Of a stretch of 64,000 nt of DNA, positions 24,307 through 34,990 are shown one piece after another. The notes under the pieces were generated by a model. It worked only from the letters and a program-made list of their open reading frames with translations. It searched no databases and was not told the DNA's origin. The first letter of the stretch is position 1; the number at the start of each line of letters is the position of its first letter. Position numbers and translations under genes: made by a program. Source of the stretch: Serilophus lunatus (taxonomy: Eukaryota; Chordata; Aves; Passeriformes; Eurylaimidae); NCBI GenBank assembly GCA_013399895.1, contig VXBA01001019.1, positions 73,316-137,315 on the forward strand, written 5' to 3'.

Positions 24307-25838
24307 ATCATAGAATTAACAAGATTGGAAAAGACCTTTCAGATTATCAAATCCAGCCTATTACTTAACACCATCTCATCAACTAAACCATGGCACTAAG
24401 TGCCGCATCCAGTCTTTTTAAAAACAGTTCCAGGAATGGTGACTCCACCATCTCCCTGGGCAGCCCATTCCAAAGGCCAATCACTCTTTCTGTGAAAAAT
24501 CCTTTTCTAACATCCCACCTAAACTTTCCCTGATGCAACTTATGACTGCATCCTCTTGTTCTGTCACTGGTTGCCTGGGAGACGAGACCGACACCCACCT
24601 GGCTACAACTTCCTTTCAGGTAGTTGTAGAGAACAATAAGGTCTCCCCTGAGCCTCCTCTTCTCCAGGCTAGACAACCCCAGCTTCCTCAACCTCTTTCC
24701 ACAGCGCTTGTGCTCCAGCCCCCTCACTACCCTTTTTGCCCTTCTCTAGACACGTTTGAGCATCTCAACATCTTTCTTAAACTGAGGGGCCCAGAACTGG
24801 ACACAGCACTCAAGCTGAGGCCTAACCAGTGCTGAGTACAGGGGAAGAATAACTTCCCTGGTCCTGCTGCCCACACTATTCTTGATGCAGACCAGAATGC
24901 CATTGGCCTTCTTGGCCACCTGGGCACACTGCTGGCTCATGTTCTATGGGAGCCAGGAACACTCTGGAAGCTGCCTGAAGCTTCCAGGAGTGGAAAAATA
25001 CAAGCCCCCTCCCCAGCAGAGAACAAAAGGATAATTGACAACTACAGCAACCAACCAGGCATCTGAGCCCATGTATGGTCAGAGCCAATGAGTGTGTNTT
25101 TGTTTAAACCAGCCAATGATGAGATTGGCCGCGGGGTTCAAATTGTCTATATAAGACAGCTCTGAATAAACTCAGGCCAGAGAATTAAGCCTTGGACCTG
25201 GTCACAACTGCAGGATTGTGTCCCTCAGATCCTTTCACACCAGGAACTCGAATCACCGTGTTGGGAGCGGAACCCAACAATGTTCAGCTGACTGTCAATC
25301 AGTATCCCTCGAGTCTCTTTCTGCCTGATTGCTCTTCAGCCACTCTGCCCTCAGCCTGTAGCTGTTCTTGGGGTTGTTGTTAGACAACACCAAGACTTGT
25401 TAAATCTCATGCCATTGGATTCTGCCCATCTTTCCAGCCTGTCAAGATCACTCTGGAGAGCCCTCCTGCCCTCTAACTGATCGACACTGAATTGGCATCA
25501 TCTGAAAACTTACTAATGGTGGACGCAATCCCCTCGTTCAGATCATCAATAAAAATGTTGAACAGGATTGGGCCCAACACTGATCCTTGGGGGGGGCACC
25601 ACTAGTGACCAGCCACCAACTGGATGTGGCACTATTCACCATCACTCTCTGGGCCTGGCCATCCAGACAGTTCTTAACCCAGCTCAGAGTGCACCTGTCC
25701 AAGCCGTGGGCTGCCAGCTTCTCCAGGAGTTTGCTATGGGAGATGGTGTCAAAGGCTTTGCTGAAGTTCAGGTAGACTAAATCCACAGCCTTCCACCAGG
25801 AAGTTAGCTGGTCATAAAAGGAGATCTGGTTAGTGAAA
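24307..25838 (-). mobile_element. CR1 LINE interrupted by a solo LTR
   Basis: This is a minus-strand CR1. The 3' end begins at atcatagaattaacaagatt (24307), and homology continues through the standard CR1 words to about 24944. It is broken by the solo LTR at 24945-25279 and resumes at ttcagctgactgtcaatcag to about 25838. Minus-strand frames encode ORF2 pieces: 24727-24383 (C-terminal tail, RGDLIVLYNYLKGS), 24940-24746 (LYSALVRPQLECC, QFWAPQFKKDVE) and 25855-25538 (reverse-transcriptase motif A region). In the last, the catalytic aspartate position reads N within YLNFSKAFD. The copy is 5' truncated and inactive. Removing the LTR with one copy of its duplication restores a continuous CR1. Confidence 0.93.
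24945..25279 (+). mobile_element. Solo LTR, 335 bp, inserted in CR1, 6-bp TSD
   Basis: The flanking duplication ATGTTC occurs at 24939-24944 and 25280-25285, and the interrupted CR1 supplies independent proof of the empty site. The 3' end reads GGAACCCAACA. The 5' end reads TATGGGAGCC, one transition away from the canonical TG start. Plus-strand signals are in order: CCAAT at 25085-25089 and 25113-25117, TATATAA at 25148-25154, AATAAA at 25165-25170. The R region is therefore short, as in class II elements. There is one ambiguous base (N) at 25098. No internal retroviral sequence remains. Confidence 0.88.
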
Positions 25839-26711
25839 GATGATAATCTTGACAAAAAATGACTAGGATTTTCTTAGTATGTTAAATTAAACCTGTAGTT
25901 CCTGGCTCACTACTTGGAACAATGTTTAGGGAATCAAACACTCCTGGCTGCCTATCTTGGCAGTCATTTTTCTCGTATACAAAAAGACAATATTAAATGA
26001 AATAAAAATGCCTTCTTAGGAGGAATAATAGACTTTAAGAACACATTTATGAAATATTTTGAAAATAAAAATATGATCATTAAGGGCCAATATTGTTGAT
26101 GTTGCAGCAGTTATTCTATTTACAGCACAGGTAACTCACAATCTCAAATGGTACCCTGGTGTAGATATTGTCTAATCTAAATCTATTGTCTAATCTAAAT
26201 CTAAGATTTTATCAGTATGATCCTTTGTGAATTTGCATTGGTTATTACATCATATAATTAGGAATAATGCAAAGACCTTTGGTTCTCTCTGACTTTGATT
26301 TTGTTTAAATAAACTTATGGTGTCAAAATGAGGGGAAACATCATGTAGAATAAATCCAAAACTTACAAAAGCAAATGCCTTTCAGGGCAGGATTTGATAG
26401 CTCAGAATTCCCAGCTCAATGTCACAATAAAACCAGTTGCGTGAGTTATCATCTGGACATGATAAGCTTTATAAAATTTAATAATCTTAATGAAGAGGGA
26501 AAGTTGCCTGAGCATGCATGTGTACAGAAAATTGTCTACTCTTGGCCTAGCACAGAAGGTGGAAACTGTCAGCATATACCAGATTTGTAGACCAGGTTAA
26601 AAAAAACATATTAAAAATTCTAGGAGAATTATAATACATATTCTGATGAAACTTTTCATGTGTTTCTGTTACAAGAATAAGAAATTAAGAAAAGATAGGC
26701 TGATCAATTAT
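25839..26711. other. AT-rich unique sequence with an 18-bp tandem duplication
   Basis: No gene is recognised. At 26167-26202 the 18-mer attgtctaatctaaatct is present twice in perfect tandem. Confidence 0.6.
26167..26202. repeat. Perfect two-copy 18-bp tandem repeat
   Basis: The unit attgtctaatctaaatct occurs at 26167-26184 and again at 26185-26202 with no mismatch. Confidence 0.95.
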
Positions 26712-27135
26712 ACACAGAATTACACAGAATTAACAAATTTGGAAAAGATCGTAGAGATCATCAAGTCTAATTTATTACCTATCAACCTACCCAACACTAT
26801 CCCATCATCTAAACCATGTCACTAAGTACACCATCCAACCTTTCCTTAAACACACCCAGGGATGATGACTCCACCACCTCCCTGGGAAGCCCATTCCAAT
26901 GGGAAATCACTCTCTCTGTGAAAAAGTTTCTCCTAATATCCAGCCTAAACCTCCCCTTCGCAGGCTAGGACTGTGTCTTCTTGTTCTGCCATTGGGGCCT
27001 GAGAGAAGAGATCAACCCCCACCTGACTACAACCTCCCTTAAGGTAATTGTAGGGAGTGATAAGGTCTCCCCGAAGCCTCCTGTTCTCCAGGCTAAACAA
27101 CCTCAGCTCTCTCAGTCATTCACCATAGGGTTGAT
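26712..27135 (-). mobile_element. CR1 LINE 3' fragment
   Basis: This is a minus-strand CR1 beginning at ttacacagaattaacaaatt and 'ggaaaagatcgtagagatca'. It continues with ccaccacctccctgggaagc, cctaatatccagcctaaacc, ctccaggctaaacaacctca and ctcagtcattcaccataggg. The copy ends near 27135 by 5' truncation before the conserved polymerase region. It has indels in every frame. Confidence 0.9.
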
Positions 27136-29057
27136 GAATTAAGTATTATAGTTTACACAAAATGCTTCATAAGCTTGATATTTTTAGCTTGGTTTTTTAT
27201 TTTGTTTTTATTTTGATATTTTTGTAAAACAACAATTAGGATTTCTTAATGTTTTCTGACCATTGTATCAGTTTTCCAGGAGAGAATAATTAAGTATCAA
27301 AAGTGCTGTAAGTGTCTTCCAGAAATTATTCTTGAAATTTACAATAATAAGGGGAGATATAGATAAGATGCAATGTCTCACAGGCATTATAGAAGATGTA
27401 GTGCATCCACTGCCAGCCACAGCCCTTTTTTATAAGTTCTTGGAATAATAAATTGCTGTTCTTCTCTGACAAAGGATTGTGCTCTCATTGCACATTGTTT
27501 ATATAGATGTAGCCTGGTGCAGACTATTAATTAGAAGATTGATTCTAAAGCTCATAGGAATTAATTCTGGAGAAACTTCTAAGTATGAGGAGAAGAAGAA
27601 CAAACCTGCATACATTAAAATAAATGATGTTAAATTTATGCTTGGGGTTAGGTGAGCAGCTATGGTGGAAATCTGCTCTTTTTTCCTATTCCAAACTATG
27701 TTGCTATTAGATCTTTATTCTATCCCTAATATATTGTTTGCTGGTAGCCAATCTTTAATACTCATAAAGACATATGCATATAGAAAAAATAACATAGCTC
27801 TGGGCTACCTGGCTTTAAGTACCTAAGAATTAGAATGGAATAGCTAGTCTTGTTCTTATAAAGACATCACAAAACTTGTTTCTACTGACTGTGAAGACTA
27901 CTTACAGAAACAGTCATTAATTAGTTGACTGATTTATATATTTGCCTGGTACATCAAACATAAGACACTGCTTGATAAATATATCACTAATTATATATGA
28001 ATATGCATTATTTAAAGTCTATTTGAATAGTTTTTGTACTTAAAATCAATAAAATAGACTTTGCAGTCATACTGATGTTGAAGCATTTTGTCCTATTCAC
28101 CTTATCAGTTTATAACAGATAGAGACAGGTGCCCTATAATGTGTGAAAAAGAAAACAAAAATATATGTGAGAAATGTGTGGATTCAAATCTAGGGGATTC
28201 TGCTATTTTATTGTTTCTGTAGCACCTGCTTCAAAAGTATTAAATGCCTCATTGTACCAGGCTTTCCAACTCAGACTTCATAAGGACCTGCACTTTTGAA
28301 TTCAGCAAGATGATCAGAATTTGAGACATCAGGATCAGTGGTCATGGCATAAGTTCCTGAATGTCATCTACTAACTAATCATGCTTCAGACAACCTGTTC
28401 CCTTTCTAGGGTTTTTTTGACCTTTATGGTAAGTGCTGGGTGCACTTACATGTGCAGTAATGCAATAAAGAGTGCAGTTAATGCTGTTGTCACTTTAGCA
28501 AATGTTCATGAATGAGACTGGTTTCTGCACACAGATTTTTTATTGTGGAAAATCATTTTGCCTTGAACAAAATCTTTCCCTTTTCCCCACCTGGATGCTT
28601 TTACTGTTCTTTATATTTTCATGTCTTTATGCTTATACTGTCTTCAGTCTTTGACTTTATAAGAAAACTAAAACTGGTCAGGTAAAACTTCTTTAAACTC
28701 TAAAAGGGATTTGGCTTTGAAACATACATTAGCTCTATGTCTGAACCTATACATTGTTTGAAAATGTTAATCTTCATGAATTCAGCTTGTCTACTTACTA
28801 AATAAGAATTGTCTTTTTCATGTTATAACAGTTTCCTAGCTCTCCAGTAAAGTATGAAAATTTAGAAATCATGGCAGACTCTCTAATTTTAGGGAAGAAT
28901 ACATGCGTTGTTAGAAATGCATCTAAAAACCTACAGATGCTTGATTACAGTTTCCAGGGACATATTGTAAAATTGTATATGTTTTAGCATTTGCAAAACT
29001 TTTCTCTCTCTTATAAAAGCAAATATTTCCAAAATTGATTTTTGCACATAAGAATGA
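27136..29057. other. AT-rich unique sequence
   Basis: About 1.9 kb with no recognisable element, exon or RNA structure. Confidence 0.6.
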
Positions 29058-29062
29058 GAAGG

Positions 29063-30138
29063 TGTATTGGTTTCTCTGTGGCCAGGTTTTGGTGGCAGTG
29101 GGGGGGCTGAGGGAGAGGCTTCTTTGAGAAGCTGCTGGAAGTTTCCCCCATGCCCAGGCTGGGCCCGCTGCTGGCCAAGGCTGGGACAATCAGTGGTTGA
29201 AGGAACGCTTCTGTGATAACATATTTAAGAAAGAAGAAAAAAAAGCTAGTAGGAGATGAAGATGGCTGCCGGAGAGGAGCAGGGTGAGAGCCTGTGAACA
29301 ACAACACAGACACCAAGGTCAGTGAAGAAGGAGGGGGAGGAGATGCTCCTGGTGCCAGAGCTGAGATCCAGCTGCAGCCCATGGGGAAGACCATGGTGAA
29401 GCAGCTGTGCCCCTGCAGTCCATGGAGGACCACAGGAGTGCAGAGATCCACCTGTAGCCCGTGGAGGAGCCACGCCGGAGCAGGTGGATGCTGGGGAAGG
29501 CTGTAGCCCGTGGGAGACCCAAAGTGGAGCTGGGTCCTGGCAGGGGACTGTAGCCTGTGGGGAGAGGAGCCCACGATGGAGTAGGATTCTCCTGTTAGGA
29601 CGCGTGGCTCGTGGGGCCCACGCTGGAGCAGCCTGTGCCTGAGGGACTGCACCCTGTGGAATGTGAGCCATGTGGCAGCTGTGGGTGAAGGGCTGCTGCC
29701 CATGGGATGGACTCTCGCCGGAGCAGTTTGTGAGAGGAACTGTATCCTGTGAGGGATGGGACTCATGGAATGCGGCTGGAAAGACTCCTCTCCCCAAGCA
29801 GCGGCTGAGAACAGCAGCTGACCACAGCAACACCTCCCCCCCCCACCTCGCCTTTTCCCTTGACCGCTGTGGGAGAATAGGTTGGATGTAAGAAGGAGGG
29901 GGGGGGGGGTAAAAGGTGTCTTTTATTGTCTCTCACTCTTAGCTCTGATCTTAACCTGATTATTATTCTCACATGGAGTCTTGTTTTGCCTGTGATGGTG
30001 ATTAAGAAAGAATCTGTTGTAGTCCTTATGAATAATGAAACCTCTCGTTATATTCTCTCTCCTCTATAGCTGGGCAAGGGAGAGTGAGAGGGTAGCTGTA
30101 GTGGGCCCCTGGCACTCAGCCCAGGTTAAACCACTTCA
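29063..30138 (+). mobile_element. Solo LTR, 1,076 bp, ERVL-like, perfect 5-bp TSD
   Basis: The element starts TGTATTGGTTT and ends AAACCACTTCA, so its termini are inverted repeats with two mismatches. The exact duplication gaagg flanks it at 29058-29062 and 30139-30143. A 5-bp duplication together with a long LTR fits class III (ERVL-like) elements, though class I is possible. A TATA-like TATTTAAG lies at 29222-29229, and an AAGATGGCTGC YY1-like site at 29259-29269, where transcription would begin. The middle (29340-29780) consists of degenerate repeated words such as 'tgtagcccgtgg' and 'ggagcag', which explains the long frames there on both strands. A G12 run is at 29898-29909. A truncated relative is at 5528-6027. 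Confidence 0.92.
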
Positions 30139-30143
30139 GAAGG

Positions 30144-33100
30144 TTTCTGTGAAATATAGGAAGCATTTTCAGAAATTGTTGAGTTGCAATCTTCCCAAAA
30201 AGTTCCAATAATTTTATTTTTTTTATATGCTTTGAAAACATTTCTGATAAAATTCAAAATCAAGTGTAAAATATGATACCCTACAACAGTAGAGCATCCG
30301 TGGTAACTGATCAATTTTTTTGGTGCAGATTAAGATAAAAATTACAATAATTTATAAAAAGCCTAAAAGTTATGATGGGCCAGTACATATTCAGGCAACA
30401 GTGTAATCAGCATCAATAATAAAAGTTGAAGTTGTCAGGTGTTTAAAACCATAAAATATTCTTTTAATCTCGAAACAGTTTCAACATAAAAATTATACTA
30501 GGCTCTGTTTTTATTAACCCAGTCCTGATTTGTATAGTTTGCATGTTGGTATAACTCTTTTACCCTTAATAGACCCTAATCTAGATCTATGGAGAAATAA
30601 TGTAATGCTTATTGGTATTCGAGAATCCTATATGACTGCTGTGTTCTGTAGCAACACCTCTTTTTTCATGCTCTGTGTACTGAAGATCAATGTTAGATAT
30701 GTCATTGGCTCACACATTGTTTGGAGTAAGTATGCATACTTGAGAAAAGGAATGACTGAAATACCATTCCTCTGCATAGTAACTGATTTTCACAGTCTGT
30801 TCTTCAAGATAAATTCAAAATTACTGGCGGTGATCATTTATGCATTGTAGAAAAACTGCATTATGCAGCTGACTGCTTAGTTGGTATACACTGTGAATCA
30901 AAGCTGTATTTGACAGTACATGGAAGATTATTTTTGAAACTAATTACAAATTAACAAATCATAAATATGTATATGCGGCACATTGCTTTGAAAAATGTCT
31001 CTGTTTATATTTGGGCTAGAAAGAACTTATTGAATTTTTCAAATTTCTTACTGGGTACTGACTTCTGTGATCGTTTTAGTCTTCCAAATTAAATTCTTAA
31101 AAAAACTCCAAACAACACCTCACATTCTCTGAAAGTTCCTCTTCCACTTTCATTTGGCATATGCTACCCCTTGTATTTGTGTAGTAAAATAACTTTCTTA
31201 AATCATTTAATACCACAATCTCTCTTTTAGCTGCTTTACTCAATCATGATTCAGACTGAATAACTGAATGCCTTTTCAAGAGTACTTCTCTATTAGAATT
31301 TATTAATATTAATTCTTTTGGAGACTGAAAATCCACTCAGTGCATTTAAAAGCATAGGAAGCTTTAGATTTTCAGACAGCTGGAGATCAAACAGAGTTTA
31401 AAGACAGCGCAACTAAATAGTTTAAAATTTTGAAACTAAATTCAAAATAATCATTTTTTTTTTTTCCTGAATCATGTTTTCAGTTTGTTTTTTTCTCCAA
31501 TGGATGCTGATAGGTTTTATATAAATTTTACCCTGCTTTTGCTGCTTTCATTGTTTCAGTCCTGAGTGATTTTTTGCAGCGCAGTACAAAGCCCACCATC
31601 AAATTTCTTTAACTGCAGAGATTTTAAATGTTTCAAACTTACGTCTGCCAAGAATAATTCACCTGAAGTGTATTTATTGGAAACTGGGTGGTATGAATTC
31701 ATGCAGCCTTAGGTTGACAGGATTAATTTTGACTGCCTCAAGCTATGTAACAGTCAAGGTGAAGAGCTGAGAATTTAAGGTCCTTAAGTCAGTGAATAGA
31801 GAAGGCAAGTGGCATGTCCTGGTTGGGTTTTATCTTAGCCTAATACAAATATTTAAGATAGGTGGGTAAGTTGCTTTCTGGGGCTGTTTATTTCTTTACA
31901 TGAGCAATAGGAGGAGTCTAACTGACACACTGAGAATAGGTGCCTCAGTGGCATTTTCCCTGTAGAATGTTCCCCAGGAATCTTCCCCAGCATTCTAGGA
32001 CAAATATATATTTTCATTATTCCCCAAGTATTTCCTTAGTTGGAGTATTTTCAATCTTGAAAGAATTCCTGAAGTAACAGAAAACCACTTTCCTACCATT
32101 TTTTTCTTCAAACCATATCAATTTGTTGGGTGTTTTTTTTGGTTTTTGTTTGTTTGTTTGTTTGTTTTCTAAACTCCCTAAAATGAGAGAGTATGAGAAA
32201 GAAGTTATTTTTTGTGGACACTCTTCAGCCATTTATAAAGAGAAAATGCTGTTCTGGTAAGAAAGTGTTGATGTCACCATTCACAAGAGAAAATGTTGAT
32301 AAAAGGACTAAGAATGAACTTTGTGGTTCTGAGAATTAATTATGTATGATATGAATGTTGGGAGGAGGATCACATGAAAGGGTATCAGTATTGTCACATA
32401 GAGGCTCTAACTCTACAGAATAATTCAAGAAAAGCTATATTAAAGTACTTTCAGCGCCATATCTTTGAACTTAATCACCTACCACTAAAGAAAAAGTAGT
32501 GCCACTTCCATGACACTTCAATTAGGCTAAAAATCTATTTGCTGTTACGTTCATGCCATCAGAAAGGGTAAAAAATGGCCATGAAAGATTTTACAACACA
32601 GTTCTAGCCAACATATCACGGTGAGGAAAATAATTACTTTTATCCTAATATGCATAAAATTAATTCAATTAGGACAGAAAGAAAGCTTCGTGGTAACTAC
32701 AGAAATCATTACTTTTTTATTCTGAAAACAATTTCACGTAAATACGACTAGGAACCTGTCTGACTTGAATGAATTCTAAATCAACTTTAAAAAATAATTT
32801 TTAAACTCCTAATGCAATGTTATTTCCTTCTATTCCTTTTTAATAGTTTTGCATGAAAAGGTGCAGAGTTAAAAGAGATGCCTTGTAAATCATTACCTTG
32901 TTGTATCAATGTAGGTGAGTCCCAGTAAAGGATTTCTGCATCCAAATAGGTAACGCCTAGGACTAGAAGTCATTTGGTCCCTATGCAGAGGATGACTCAG
33001 ACATCTTAGTGGGAATCAGAGCAGTCATGCTGTTAAGCAGCAAGCAGAAAAGCAGTTACAGCTAACTGAAAGGGTAAGGCACGCAGGATGGCTTCTCCTA

Positions 33101-33489
33101 CATTTTATATTCACATTACTCTGGGTTGGCAAAAGACATTTCTATTGCTTTGGTATAGCCCAGAACAAAGGCTTTTTGGAGACAGTTATTTTCAGGATTA
33201 GAAACTACAGGGTTAGTATTACAGGTTTTAAAGAGTAGAAATAGATTTTAGTCACAAAATTTGAACGATCTAGATTCTACCAGGTAGCTTGAGAAAACTG
33301 ACTTGAAGAGTGCCGACTGTCATTTGTGACTGGGGTCATTAGCAGCTCATCAAGTCATGGTAGGAAAGGGGAACAGAGAAATATACAAAACAGAATGAGA
33401 GAGATCGTTAAGGGAGAGCTTTGTTCAGTGGACTGAAAAGATTTTTCACCTGGAGAAGATGATTTAGATTTCCAGTTTGTCTACACATC
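30144..33489. other. AT-rich unique sequence with a TTTG microsatellite
   Basis: No element or exon is recognised over about 3.3 kb. A (TTTG)n tract lies at 32147-32166. The 106-codon plus-strand frame at 30530-30850 is composed of AT-rich codons and resembles nothing known. Confidence 0.55.
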
Positions 33490-34990
33490 TGTCCTGGATT
33501 GGAGAATTTATGATTTTAAGAATTCAGAGATACAAGATGTATAAAGAAATAAGAAATTTTATTAGTAAAACATAATATGTAAATATGTATATGAGGTAGT
33601 AAAAATAAAAATTAGAAAAAAAGTTAAATTAAAAACACTGGGGAAAACCAACAACAAACAAACAAACCACTAATAAAAGAAATACAAAATCATTTTTGTG
33701 CTCTGATGCCCTGGAGTGCAGTGATGCTTGTGGAGCTGCAGGGGATGCTGTCGGCTCCATGGGAGGTGATGGGGGTGCGGTTACTGTGTGATGGCCGTGG
33801 GGGGTGCTGTGGGAGCGGGCAATCTGCCGCGGGAAGATGGACTCCAGAGGTACACCAAGGGGCCACCAGGGTATCTTAGGGTAGAGATCTGGAACCAGGT
33901 CACCAAGAGGTGATGAGCAGAAACCAGGACCCAAGGACCAGGGAGTGGGTTCAAGGTTCAGGCAAACCAATGGTGAGGCGGCGGACTGGAGTCAGTCTTT
34001 TTCCCAGAATGCTGAAAATGACTGTGGTCAGCTGTAGGCAGGCGGCAGTGAGATGGAGGGGTTGGAACTACGAGGCTGAAGCAAAATGGCGGCTGCAGCA
34101 AATCCAAGCAGTGACGGCATTGCTCTCCCACTGAGGCTGACAACAAAACAGGAAGCGCTGGGAGCTGTGGCAGCAGTTATATAGTCTGGGTCCCTTCCCA
34201 TGATTCTCCTGCCCCTCATGGCTGCGTACTGCCTCAGGTTATTCCCCTGGGGGTTGCAGCTGTGCTTCACTAGACCACTCTATTGGCTACTCCTATGCCT
34301 GGTCCCACCTCCTAGTCCTGCCCCGCTTCCGCCCAAAAGGGCCCCTGAAAATTTGCTTTTGTTTGTACCACGTGGCCACCGACAACAGCAGCTCTCCTGG
34401 CCTCCCCACGCTGTCCCCTCTGACACCCCACCTGGCTGTACTAATGCAGTGGCAGACTTTCCTGGGGCCTGCGATGCCACCGCAGCCACCCTCACACTAC
34501 TCCCATATCCATTCCCGTGCTCCCGGAGGGCCTGGAGGAACGAGAAGGTGCCGCCACCAGAGGCCTACAGCCACCGCCACCACAGGCAGGTGGCCGCAGG
34601 GAGGCAGAGGGAGCTGCGCACCTGCTCCCGCCACAGCATCCCGCAGAAAGTGCCCTGCAGGACGGTGGCTGAGCAGTGGCGCCTGGAACTGCGCCTTCCT
34701 CCCCTCCTCCCCATCTGCTGCCCCTCACTATCCTTCCTGCTGCCCTGCCACCGGGAGCAGTGTGAGGCGCAGCCCAGTGCCTTTTGCTGCTGCCCTTTCC
34801 ATGGCGGCTGGTAGAGGTGCTGGCTGCAGGCACGGGACAGGCTTGGGAGGAGGTGCTGCCTCCATGCAGCGCGAGCAAAAAATATGATGCATGTACATAC
34901 GTGTGCCAGGAGCCATGCAAACCAAAAAACCTTCAGCAGCTGGGGCTAAGGGGTGAAAACAGCCGCTGTGGCTTTGCTGCATAAACCAGT
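33490..34990 (-). mobile_element. CpG-rich LTR-like block, minus orientation, boundaries uncertain
   Basis: This GC- and CpG-rich island stands out from the AT-rich surroundings. On the minus strand the signals come in LTR order: CCAAT (attgg at 34282-34286), TATATAA (34177-34183), then AATAAA (tttatt at 33558-33563). The minus-strand 3' end would read CCAATCCAGGACA, ending at 33490. A consensus YY1 site AAAATGGCGGC is at 34083-34093 on the plus strand. Overlapping long frames at 34200-34920 on both strands are by-products of high GC. No matching duplication was found, so the right boundary near 34990 is a guess. A non-retroviral CpG-island promoter is the main alternative. Confidence 0.58.

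Noticed and set aside
29011..29833. 251- and 195-codon minus-strand frames as genes
   Set aside because: They lie inside the solo LTR, antisense to its promoter, and consist of repeated GC-rich words.
34200..34920. Long overlapping frames (204, 174 and 142 codons) on both strands as proteins
   Set aside because: They overlap in several frames of a CpG-rich block, are dominated by P, A, R, S and C, and show no domain. They follow from high GC content.
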